Of a DNA stretch of 64,000 nt, positions 54,734 through 64,000 are shown piece by piece. The notes beneath the pieces are model-generated. The model was given only the letters and a program-made list of their open reading frames with translations. It was not told the DNA's origin and made no database searches. Origin of the DNA: Cylindrodendrum hubeiense (taxonomy: Eukaryota; Ascomycota; Sordariomycetes; Hypocreales; Nectriaceae); contig JAANBB010000007.1 of assembly GCA_014621425.1 (NCBI GenBank), positions 248,001-312,000 on the forward strand, written 5' to 3'. Position numbers and translations under genes: made by a program. Every line of letters starts with the position of its first letter. Positions within the stretch are counted from its first letter, which is position 1.

Positions 54734-55663
54734 ATGGCCGTCCTCGAGCCATACAAACACGGCTACTACCTCTGGAAATATATTCCATCCATTGAGGTGG
54801 CTGGAATCTTCTGCGTTCTATTCAGCGTCGCAACCGGTTTCCATGCCTACCGCATCTTCAAAACTCGACAATGGTTCTGCATTCCCTTTGCCATTGGAGG
54901 ATACAGTGAGTTCTTCTTATAGCCATGCTGGAATCCGCCGTATTTACCAATTTGTGCTTCTCCAGTGCAATTTGTCGGCTACGCCTGTCGCGCCGCCGCC
55001 CACGATAGAACGGGTAAACTGATGCCCTACGCCATATCCAACAACAACATCCTGCTTGCTCCTGTTCTCTACGCAGCATCGATCTACATGACATTGGGGA
55101 GGATTGTTCGAAGCGTCCATGGAGAAAAGTACTCGCTTATCAATGTCAAATGGCTCACAGTCCTGTTTGTCTCTGGAGACATTTTATCCCTGGCCATCCA
55201 AGGCGCTGCTGCGGGAATGATGATCGTGAGTAAGCTCGCCAAACTGGCGCAGGGGATTCTCCTGGCAGGCTTGGCCATGCAAATAATTGTTTTTGGACTA
55301 TTCTGGCTTGTTGCTTGGATTTTCCATCGGAGGATGCGTCAGGACCCGATGGTTGAGACCATATCAACTGAAACCTCATGGGAACAGTCCTTGCGAATGC
55401 TTTACGGCGTCAGTGCATTGATCATGCTACGGTCCATTTTCCGTGTCATAGAGTTCACCATGGGCCCTAATGGATACTTGCTCAGCACCGAGTGGCCTTT
55501 ATATGTGTTTGATACGGTCCCTATGTTGGCAGTTATGGGCATTTTTTGGTACTGGTTTCCCTTGGATCAGGGTCCTCAAAGTTGTCCTTCCGTTACGTCT
55601 CTTGAGAGACTGAGACCTGAATTTCAAACTTCCCAGAACAAAGACGGGGTTTTCACTCGGTGA
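54734..55663 (+). CDS. RTA1-like lipid-translocating exporter family membrane protein
   Basis: ATG 54734 (MAVLEPYKHGYYLWKYIPS) and one intron (about 54910-54964) joining GGY to MQFVGYACR give about 289 residues. Seven membrane segments are typical of the family and are visible here: EVAGIFCVLFSVATGFHAYRIF, LAPVLYAASIYMTLGRI, LFVSGDILSLAIQGAAAGMM and others. The family motifs are HAYR, EFVGYxxR (here QFVGYACR), the short SGDILSLAIQGAAAG signature and RSIFRVIEF. RTA1-family proteins are linked to lipid export and resistance to 7-aminocholesterol and other membrane-active compounds. The substrate here is unknown. No break was seen. Confidence 0.9.
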
Positions 55664-56710
55664 AGACATCGAAACTTCTTGCAAATTGTAGGAAGAGGTT
55701 GGAGGTGGTCATTTGCTTCATTTTCTTTAGATTTATAACATATCGAGATTATTTAAATTTATCAAGGTTGCAGGTGCAGGTGCAGCTTCATGATTTAGTC
55801 AAAAACGGAGTCAAAGAGTCTATCAATACTCTGCACTTCAACTAATCCAGCAACGCCGTCTCTCTCGGGTATTCATGGGAATCCCGACGGTCTAGATACA
55901 GGGAACTTCAAGGAACCCGGGGACTGAAGGACGATACCATCCACGTTGTAGTGGGAAGTTTTCCTTATTTATCACAATGGAAATGAAAGCATGGCTCTGG
56001 TTACACGCGTGCAAAACCTATCTGTCCCTGTTAGATTTCAACCGCTGATGTTATAGTACTTCAGAACTATGCTGAAGGAGAGTCGTGGGAAACGATGTTT
56101 AGATTATGATACAGTCAACTAGGATGATAGGTCTTCAAATAGTACTCGTCTAGTCCCGGTCAGCATACCGAAGACCCAGTGTGTTAGGGATGAATGGTTT
56201 TAAGGGGGCATTGGCCCCTAATGTAAGTCTGTTGGGATACAAATACGCTGGGATATCTTGTGATTGGCGTTGTTGACGATGAAGTTGTAAGTCTATTGGA
56301 TGTGGCTTTCCCCAATAGGATATCGCATACGGCTGAAGAGCTATTAGTTCGATCAATTAGTCAACAATCGTGGTTGGTAGGGACTGTTGGAGGCACAGTA
56401 TTTGGAACTGTCGTCCGGTAATTATGGATCATGCGTCATCACTGTCTTTAGCTTCAAGTAGCAGCTTCTTCCAAGGAGTTCAATTCCAAGTCTTTTTGCC
56501 ACATTTTTGTTGCATTGTCTTGTGACTCATTTGATCAGATGATACTGCATGATAGTATTGGTCAGGCTTGTTGACTTTTTCATTTTCCGATAACCTTACC
56601 TCAGCCCTTAGTGTCCTTGCGGACACATCACCACATTTGCCCTGCAAGCATCACCACAGTCATTGCCATCAGCCTTTCTGGGTGGGTTGTTGAGTTTTGT
56701 TAGTGCTTCT

Positions 56711-56739
56711 TGCACCCTACCATCACACACTAGGGTGCA
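56711..56739. repeat. Inverted repeat, 9-base stem
   Basis: TGCACCCTA at 56711-56719 and its reverse complement TAGGGTGCA at 56731-56739, with an 11-base loop. It could form a hairpin. No function assigned. Confidence 0.6.
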
Positions 56740-57503
56740 CAACTTGGTCTATTGGATACGGCCGGTCAGGCCTAGACTGGTATAGTTGTCTGGCAGTCAA
56801 CCTCTTTTGGAAGAGGTGTTAAATTATTTGGAGATTAGCTTGACTTTGCTGGGTGATGACGTTGCAGGTTTTATATACTTCAAGCTAGTTGCAGACAATA
56901 GTGTTAACTTAATTGCTCGGTTAGATACCCGTTTTCCGATGCACATAACTACCCCCGTCGTTTGATCCAAAGACCTGTTACTAAGCTCACTAAGGTTTCC
57001 AGTGTTTAAAAATAAATATTGTCGTTCAACTAGCAGTCTAGGCAACATCTTGAGGTGGTACGCGAAAGCTAGCTAGGTCCGATATTAAACCAGTACCCTG
57101 GGAGAGAGACGCCTGGATAACCAGACACAGGGACTTGCAATGGGGCCAGTTGTGGGTATGTTACCCTATGCAGAAGCTAATCAACATGGAAAATTAAGCT
57201 TCATGCAGGCTACGCTCGCAATATAAATCCCATCTATGCCATGGATAATGCTCAATTGTAGAGTGCCTGACCACATGATGAACTGGTTGCAATTGATCGC
57301 CGGAGGCGTTGATCTCCAAAGCGCCGATCAACCGGCGCGGTGAACTAACGTTAGCGAAAAGTATACAAGCAAGATCGTGCTGTATTTTATCCGGAAGGTT
57401 CAGCAGCCGTGCCTTGGCGGCAGATCTTTCAAGTTACGTAATCTTCACGCTGAGGCTAAGAGGGAGGAATGCGCTGGCAATATTTTTGCGGCACAGATGG
57501 AAT

Positions 57504-57548
57504 GCTTGGAGGTGCAGCGCTTGGAAATGCAGTGCTTGGAAGTGCAGT
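57504..57548. repeat. 15-base minisatellite, three units
   Basis: Three adjacent 15-base units beginning GCTTGGA and ending GCAGC or GCAGT. The minus strand reads as a five-residue repeat (HFQAL-like). Confidence 0.8.
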
Positions 57549-57929
57549 AGTACTTGATGAATTTTTCTTTGGCAGCTGCGATTCCTTTGGACAACGGAGT
57601 CACTGGTGACATTGCCTGTGAAATTCATTTGAAATTCGTACAGACTGGCCACTGGCTTGTCTCTCTCGGGATCATCTGAAACAGTCGATGCTTTCAGCCA
57701 CACGTGTGTCTGATTTTCTTCCATGTGTCTTCTCCCTTGTGTGAGATTCGGCATTGTGCCACCTGATCGTGCTTCGACGCATGGCGGCCATTTCGTAATG
57801 CAATTTTCCCGGGCCATCGGCGGCTTCCAGATCTGTCCAAATAGCCCATCAGGCGAGTCGGTCTAATTTCTGGGGATTGAGGCGCTTTCCGCATCCCGCA
57901 TGAAGAGCACTGCGCCTCCCCCTTCTGGT

Positions 57930-58013
57930 TGGCTGCTCTCTAGTGTTGGTTGACTGTGCCCCAGCGTTGGTTGGTTCTGCTCCGGTGCTGGTTGGCCCTG
58001 TTCCGGTGCTGGT
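57930..58013. repeat. 21-base minisatellite, four units
   Basis: Four 21-base units (57930, 57951, 57972, 57993), each ending in the same TTGGT or CTGGT and increasingly similar toward the right. On the minus strand they read as heptads such as QPAPEQG and QPAPEQN, or in the next frame TSTGTGP and TSTGAEP. Confidence 0.85.
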
Positions 58014-58755
58014 TGTCCCCGTCTCTCCGCTCTCCTGTTTCCATCTAGCGTGGCCGTTACGCCTGCCACTAAGCGTGGTGATCCTGCCCCCTGCCTCGCT
58101 AGTGAGCTGATGGGATTTCAGCCCGGCGGCCGGTGCAATTTGTGGTGGCGGCAAAAAGCACTTGGCAGTGTGAAAAACAGTTGGCTTAGACATAAGAGGG
58201 AATCGCCGGGCCTGGGCGACAGGGATGACGATCCTGCGTCCTCCACAACGCCCTTGCAGCATTTAGGAGTCTCGTCCGAACTCCCTCCCAGGTCCTCCCA
58301 GGTTCCATTCGCGTAGAGGGCAGTCGGGTCCGTTCTGCGTCCCTCGCGTAGCGTCAAGGCCGGTAACCTGACTGTTCGGCTCGCCGGCTGTGAGACGACA
58401 GGTGAGACTTTAGGCCGCCACCAACGCCCCCATTGGACGCCAAAGGAGATTGCATCAATAAGGTTGTCCCGCTCTTGCTGGACCTGCATTTGGATTGGGA
58501 CTAGGCGCAGAAATATTGAGCCACAAGTGGATTGCTCCCTCGGCGCCTCGTTCCGATCACCAATCCACGATGACGGCCACATGCCAGCCTTAAGCCTTAC
58601 GGGAATGGGCGCCCTGAGTCAGGGATGAGTCGCCTTCGTCTGGCACCCTTTAAATCATTGCGACCTGCTAGTACTCTGCAACCCGTCAGCCAACGTCGCC
58701 ACATTCTTTCACACCCGCAGACCTCCTCGGACAACACGTCTGAATCTCATCCAAG

Positions 58756-61604
58756 ATGGGACCCGGAATCGGTTGCCAGTCACTCGTTTGGTTTGCTTCG
58801 GCTCTCCTCCTCGCGTCTTCGGTTTCTGCTGCTACCGAAGTTTCCCCCCCCATCGAGAGCGTCAACCTCGCCAGTCCTTTGGAAGATGGCTGCCCTCTCT
58901 CATGCCAGGATGTCGGCTCTGATCCTGCCACCTGGACGCAACTCCACAGCTGGGGCGAGCTCACCAGCTGCTCGCAGCCGCTCCTCTTCGCCCTGAACGT
59001 ACAGAATACCCCGAGCGAATTCGCCACCATTCAGGCTTGCACCAAGTCCACGACCACAACTCGGAGACAGGAGGCCAACGCCGTTGAGCCCCGGGCGGCT
59101 TCAGACACCACCATTTCGATTGCCAACAACTGCGGTGCTGAAAAGGCCACTGTCAAGGCCTCGACTACGTTCGGTCCTGCGGGAGCTGTTGCGGCAGGCA
59201 ACAACGTTGCCACCGGTGCTCAGCTGCTTGCTGAATACTTGGTTGAAGATGCTACATGCGGGCCTACAATCTTGTTTGCCAAGGCTGGCTCCGCTGTTGT
59301 CGGTATTTACGTCGGCTCAGAGGTCCAAAAGACCAGCGCTGCAAGCCTCATTAATGATTCAAGGTGGGTGTCCCTGTCAACTGTAGCTGGAACCAAACTA
59401 ACATAAATTGATGTAGTTCGTATCCCCGGTCCTTCCCTGAATCCATCGACGGGTTCTCCAAAATAAACGAGAAACCTTCCGTTGCCCATCTCTACCTGCC
59501 CACTAAGCAATTTGAAATAACAGCTATCTAACATTTTTGCAGTTGATCACCTGACGAAGGGTACCCAAGTTATCCAAACCTGCAACTCCTCCGACAAGAC
59601 CACGCAAACCGTCGGCCTTTTCGCCGTTGGTGCCGTCAACAGCCTAGGTGATGCCCAAAAAGCCGTCAAGGCCTGGGCTAGCGGCAACTGCGTCGAAGTT
59701 GAGGGATCGACGACTTCCGTGGATCTCGGTGTCCTCGTGGCCCCGAAGGTCGCCAAGCGAAGCGTCGAGCTTCGATCCAGGATCCATGACCACCATGATC
59801 TTCTCTTCGCTAGAGCTAACTGCAAGACCACCAAGGTCATATCCGGTGATAGCTGTGCCACTGTGGCGAAACGATGCGGCATCACCACTGCCAACCTCTC
59901 CAAGTACAACACTGCCACAAACTTCTGCTCCAAGCTCGCTATCGGCCAGGTTGTTTGCTGCAGTACCGGTACGCTCCCCGACTTGAAGCCAAAGCCCAAC
60001 TCGGACGGCACCTGCGCTCGCTACGCAATCAAGTCCGGCGATTCCTGCTACACCATTGGCCAAGCCTACACCCTCACTGAGACCGCCATTCGAAGCTTCA
60101 ACAGGAACACATGGGGCTGGGCTGGCTGTGACCGTCTGTCGCTCGGACAGAAGATTTGCCTGAGCTCGGGAAAGAACCCTGTGCCCTTGTCCGTCACCGG
60201 AGCCGTGTGCGGACCTTTGAAGCCGGGAACTACCATGCCCGCGACCGCCAAAACCGGCTGGGATCTCGTCAACCTCAACCCTTGCCCGCTCAACGCCTGT
60301 TGCTCTGGCTTTGGATTCTGTGGAATCACACAGGAGTTCTGCACGAACACCACCGCCAAGGGCGCCGGACCTGGAACTTACAAGGCTGGCACCGCTGGCT
60401 GCGTTTCCAACTGCGGCACCAAGATTACCGGCAACACCGCCAAGCCGGCCAAGTTCATCAACGTGGGCTACTTCCAGGGCTACAACCTTGGCCGACCCTG
60501 CCTCAACATGGATGTGTCGAAACTGGCTGCCAGGACCGAATTCACTCACATGCATTTTGCCTTCGCCGGACTCTCGACCACATACGCTGTTACTCTGCAA
60601 TCGGATGTGACAGATCAATTCAACAAGTTTGTTGCCATGACGGGTCCTTGGAAGAAGATCATCTCCCTCGGAGGATGGGCCGACTCGACTGATGCCGCCA
60701 CTTTCCAGCGATATCGCTATGCGATGAAGGCTGCCAACCGAGAAAAGTTTGCTACAAGCGTCATCGCGTTCATGACCAAGTACAAGCTCGACGGAGTCGA
60801 CTTTGACTGGGAGTACCCAGGTTCTGCGGCCTCGGCCGGATCATCGGATACGACCGCCGACACCGACAACTACCTCGCCTTCTTGACTTTGATGAGGAAG
60901 AAGCTTGGCACCAGTGGCAAGACTATGTCGGCTGCGCTACCTGCGGCTTACTGGTACCTGAAGCCCTTCCCCGTGGCCAAGATGGCCCCTCTCCTCGACT
61001 ATGTCATCTTCATGACCTACGATCTCCACGGTCAATGGGGTATGTTTTATGATTCCTGATCTCAACTATACGGATGCTAACAGTGACGATAGATTATGGC
61101 AACCAGTACGCCAGCCCCGGCTGCCCCTCCGGCAACTGTCTTCGATCCCACGTCAACAAGACCGAAACCATCGATGCCCTTGCCATGATCACCAAAGCGG
61201 GCGTCTCCGCATCCAAGGTTATCGTCGGTGTCTCCAGCTACGGCCGCAGCTTCAAGATGAAGGACCCCAAGTGCACCGGACCGACATGCCTGTTCACCGG
61301 CAGCTTTAGCACATCCCTCGCAGAGCCTGGCAAGTGCACCAACAGCGCCGGCTACCTCTCCAACGCCGAGATCGGAAAAATCAAGTCCAACGCCACCGCT
61401 GGTGTTGCGGGAACCTCGGCTACGACTTGGTACGATACCCTCTCGGACTCGGACATCATGACGTTTGGAACCAAGGGTCTTGGCCAGACCGATTGGGTTG
61501 CTTACTTGGGCGCAACCACAAAGACGAAGCGGATAGCATGGATCAAGAGTCTCAACTTTGGTGGAACCATTGACTGGGCTGTTGACCTGCAGAAGTTTTA
61601 TTAA
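58756..61604 (+). CDS. Subgroup C chitinase: LysM, chitin-binding and GH18 domains, secreted
   Basis: ATG 58756 opens a signal peptide (MGPGIGCQSLVWFASALLLASSVSA). The N-terminal domain (ENGCPLSC-like GCPLSCQDVGSDPATW) is typical of the class. LysM-like segments follow (CATVAKRCGI, then SGDSCYTIGQAYTL). A hevein-type CBM18 (NACCSGFGFCGITQEFC) precedes the GH18 barrel, whose catalytic motif is DGVDFDWEYP (DxxDxDxE). A last intron (about 61039-61091) joins GQW to DYGNQYASPG. The protein ends soon after the barrel (VDLQKFY), so it lacks the long C-terminal extension of some relatives. The splice between LINDS (59363) and VDHLTKG (59542) is uncertain. These enzymes resemble the chitinase-like subunit of yeast killer toxins and act on fungal or insect chitin outside the cell. 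Confidence 0.88.
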
Positions 61605-62619
61605 TTCTTCGGACAAAACTAGCACATATAGCACATAATAGTCCATAGTAGTCACATAATATCATCGTGATCTCAAACTTAAATGCACCCTGGTCCATGT
61701 CCTAAATTTCCCTCACTTTGGCGCCTTGGTTTGGGTCTCGGAGCTTGTACCGCTGCCCGATATGTATCTGACCTGCTGTTTAAGTGATCTGAGGCTCTTT
61801 TGCATGAGTCAATGGAGTCGTTGCTTTCACTATCAACTTGAACGTCTGGACTACTATCCACACCCATCGTGGCTCCCTCTTCAAGTATTCCAGAACCCCG
61901 AGACGCTGCTGAACGCCAGTCTTTGTGAAAGCAGCGCATTCTGCTGAAGCCGTTTCCTGATGCGCCGAGCGACTTGACTATAACTACGTCATCACATAGA
62001 CAACCTGGCCCTGTGGAGCCGAATAGTTCTTAGGAGCCACAACAGGATAGAGCGCAATAGAGCCAATGTTGAGTAATTCCAATTTTAGTGAATCCGTTCT
62101 CAAGTTGATTTCCATAGATAAAATTTGATGAGATGGGTGACAGTACCGCGAGAGAAGCGAATGGTGTTTCGTAATTTATCAAAACGCCATGTTTAGTACT
62201 TAAAACCGACGGCTGTAGGACATATATGTGATTCCTTGAGTGCGGTAGATAAATTGAGATACTCGCTCAGATTGGTAAAGCTTTATTTAGGTCATACAAT
62301 ACAGCCAAAAGACGTCTCACTCTGAACATGGACAAGCTTGTTTGCGTCTCCAGAACTCAGTGACTGGAAAGGTAGATCTTCTCTAAAACAATGCATTGTG
62401 CACATTCTATCGACTACTATTGATTGCAACCGATGCCTGTGACGATGAGGGCTACTTGTTACACATACATGTTGATCATTTTTCATTGTTTACTTCTCAG
62501 AATTGCACCAACGCCCCACGAATTCTACAGGTCTTGTTAACACCCAAAGATCATTGTGTATTGGAATCAGGTTCATAACGTGGTATCTTTTCAAATAATG
62601 GCTGCCTAGTCTAACTTAT
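61605..62619. other. Convergent 3' intergenic region
   Basis: About 1 kb, AT-rich, between the chitinase and surface-protein genes. No gene or repeat seen. Confidence 0.45.
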
Positions 62620-63408
62620 TTACTGCAGAACTGTCTGCTTCCTTAGCAGTCTTCGGTTTTCAGCCTTGGCCTCAGCCTTAGCTGCCATGCCCTTCTGCTG
62701 CTTGGATTGCCTAGCGCTTGCAAAGCAGATGGCAGCAAACCCAATAACAGCGACGGCAGCGAAAACGACGGCAACAATGATGCCACCAGTTTGAATACTC
62801 TGGCTCTCCATGCAGATGTCGTCATTACTTGAGTTGGTAGTGCAAACAAGGCTGGGAGCGCACGTGCTGGTAAGTACATAGGTAGAAGTGCAGGATGATG
62901 CCGTTATGGTGTGGCTGCCGCTGGTCGTAACAGCACAAACACTGGTAGATGTCTTGCCAGTAGTGAAACACGCTGTGCCTGACTTGATTGAGCCGGTTTG
63001 TGTCGAAGCTGTGGATGAATCTGTAGATGCAGTGCTGGTGGAGGAAGCAGTCGTGGATGAAGCATCTGTTGAGGACGAGCCTGTAGTCGAAGCTGCGGTA
63101 GTTGAAGCCGCGGTAGTTGAAGCTGCGGTAGTCGAAGCTGCGGCAGTTGAAGAAGATGATGACGACGATGACGAGGAGGTGGACGTTGAAGTGGATTTTG
63201 ATGAAGTGCTCGTCGACGCAACCTCGGTAGATGAAGCATCCGCAGTGGCCGTTTCACTGGCGACGGTGGATTCGGCGTCCGCTGCAGTACTGGCAGTCGC
63301 GCGCTTGTTGTGGTCGACCAATTCGCGACGTCGAACCACAAATTTCCCCTCGGCGGCGGCCATAGCGATCATGGTGAAGAGAGCGGTCAAGATACGCAAA
63401 AGGTCCAT
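62620..63408 (-). CDS. Ser/Thr-rich single-span surface protein, cell-wall sensor-like
   Basis: A single exon of 262 residues from ATG 63408. The signal peptide (MDLLRILTALFTMIAMAAAEG) is followed by about 130 residues of Ser/Thr/Ala, presumably heavily O-mannosylated. A short cysteine-containing stretch (CFTTGKTSTSVCAVTTSG, SSCTSTYVLTSTCAPSLVC) precedes one membrane span (GGIIVAVVFAAVAVIGFAAICFA). A 30-residue basic cytosolic tail (KAEAKAENRRLLRKQ) closes it. This order matches Mid2/Wsc-type mechanosensors of the cell-wall integrity pathway, but no WSC domain or diagnostic tail motif was seen. It could also be a plain mucin-like wall protein. Repeats in the Ser/Thr region are noted separately. 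Confidence 0.8.
   Translation of the reverse strand: MDLLRILTALFTMIAMAAAEGKFVVRRRELVDHNKRATASTAADAESTVASETATADASSTEVASTSTSSKSTSTSTSSSSSSSSSSTAAASTTAASTTAASTTAASTTGSSSTDASSTTASSTSTASTDSSTASTQTGSIKSGTACFTTGKTSTSVCAVTTSGSHTITASSCTSTYVLTSTCAPSLVCTTNSSNDDICMESQSIQTGGIIVAVVFAAVAVIGFAAICFASARQSKQQKGMAAKAEAKAENRRLLRKQTVLQ
63083..63142. repeat. 15-base tandem repeat in the surface-protein gene
   Basis: Four 15-base units starting GTAGT and ending GCTGCG or GCCGCG. The minus strand encodes the pentapeptide TTAAS repeated in the Ser/Thr-rich stalk. Confidence 0.85.
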
Positions 63409-64000
63409 GCTGGCGTGTGGAACGGGAACTTGAGAAATGGAAAAATTCGTCCGATGTTGTTGTGAAAGACGAAAGTTAGAATAAGGCGGTCGGCTGCTTT
63501 CGTAGTAGCGTGATCGTAACGAGCGTCGAAGTGTACAGATGAAAAGCGCAAATGTTCACAGGCTGTCTCATAAAAGAACTGATGGGGTGTTTCTTCGATT
63601 ACAAGGTGTGGGAGCCATGGCAGTAAATAAAGTCGTCGACAAAAATTATCAGCCGGAAATATCCACTCGATGCAAGGGCACGGCAGAAGGAACACGGGGC
63701 TGAGCCATAACGCATTCCGCATAAGAATGACCTAATCCTCACCTCTCTGGCGGAAGGCTTATGTGCAGAGGCCACCTCTAGGCTCAACAAGGCATGCTGT
63801 ATGCGCAGATATTGGTATCAAGGACCGTCTATCCACTCTCCTACGCGGCCTCGCTGTGGCGAAGGCAGTATGCCGCAGAAAAGTACGACCCTTACAGTAG
63901 TGTCTCATGAGGTGGATACACGTGTCCGCCTCGTCATCCCGTCTTGGACCAATGATGGCGCCCTTAGGAGCGGCCAGTGCGTGGTAACCCACACTTACGC
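63409..64000. promoter_or_regulatory. Upstream region of the surface-protein gene, to the window edge
   Basis: About 590 bases. The short minus-strand ORFs here show no family character. No gene seen. Confidence 0.4.

Larger units (their letters stand above)
55664..58755. other. 3.1-kb gene-poor region upstream of chitinase
   Basis: AT-richer than its surroundings in its left half. No supported gene. It holds a hairpin at 56711-56739 and two minisatellites (57504-57548 and 57930-58013), reported separately. A few short minus-strand ORFs at 57.4-58.3 kb cover the repeats. I cannot assign them to any family. Confidence 0.45.

Noticed and set aside
59644..60618. 324-residue minus-strand ORF opposite the chitinase
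   Set aside because: A shadow of the GC-rich chitinase codons; the plus strand has clear LysM, CBM18 and GH18 motifs.
61274..61286. CACCGGACCGACA, resembling the maltase-promoter palindrome
   Set aside because: It lies in chitinase coding sequence, matches less well, and is a single copy likely due to chance.
1..64000. tRNA, rRNA, CRISPR arrays and intact transposons
   Set aside because: I looked for tRNA B-box-like sequences, regular spaced repeats and transposase or reverse-transcriptase motifs and found none convincing.

Overview
The window is nuclear DNA of a filamentous ascomycete (Pezizomycotina). The evidence is short GT-AG introns of about 50-70 bases, several Zn2Cys6 regulators, a HET-domain protein, intron-rich P450 and flavin monooxygenase genes, secreted plant-wall and chitin hydrolases, and an RTA1-like protein. 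The species cannot be fixed from sequence alone. I support 26 protein-coding genes. I found no tRNA, rRNA, CRISPR array or intact transposon. All splice sites were read by eye.

Region A (1-20.9 kb) looks like a metabolic gene cluster. In order it holds a phenol-hydroxylase-type FAD monooxygenase (cut by the left edge), a short-chain dehydrogenase, a cytochrome P450, a salicylate-hydroxylase-type FAD monooxygenase, a Zn2Cys6 regulator, a fumarylacetoacetate-hydrolase-family enzyme, an AveC/spirocyclase-like membrane protein, a DUF3237 protein, an acetoacetyl-CoA synthetase and an amino-acid permease. No polyketide synthase, NRPS or terpene synthase is present. With ring hydroxylases, a C-C hydrolase and an acetoacetate-activating ligase together, a catabolic pathway for a phenolic or terpenoid compound is at least as likely as biosynthesis. 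This is the best candidate for an undescribed system.

Region B (22-40 kb) is mixed: a HET-domain gene, a divergent pair (NmrA-like reductase and Zn2Cys6 regulator), a VOC/glyoxalase-fold enzyme, a family PL3 pectate lyase and a GH78 alpha-L-rhamnosidase (two secreted pectin-directed enzymes), an unrecognised integral membrane protein, and a large unrecognised secreted cysteine-rich protein.

Region C (42.5-54.2 kb) is a maltose-utilisation-like locus: a Zn2Cys6 regulator, an alpha-arrestin with two PPxY motifs, a GH13 maltase, a maltose-type sugar permease and a second Zn2Cys6 regulator. The 1.7-kb divergent promoter between maltase and permease carries six copies of a 13-base palindrome, TGTCGGNCCGACA, a probable operator for a Zn2Cys6 dimer.

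Region D (54.7-64 kb) has an RTA1-like membrane protein, a 3.1-kb gene-poor stretch with two minisatellites, a subgroup-C chitinase (LysM, chitin-binding and GH18 domains) and a Ser/Thr-rich single-span surface protein resembling cell-wall stress sensors.
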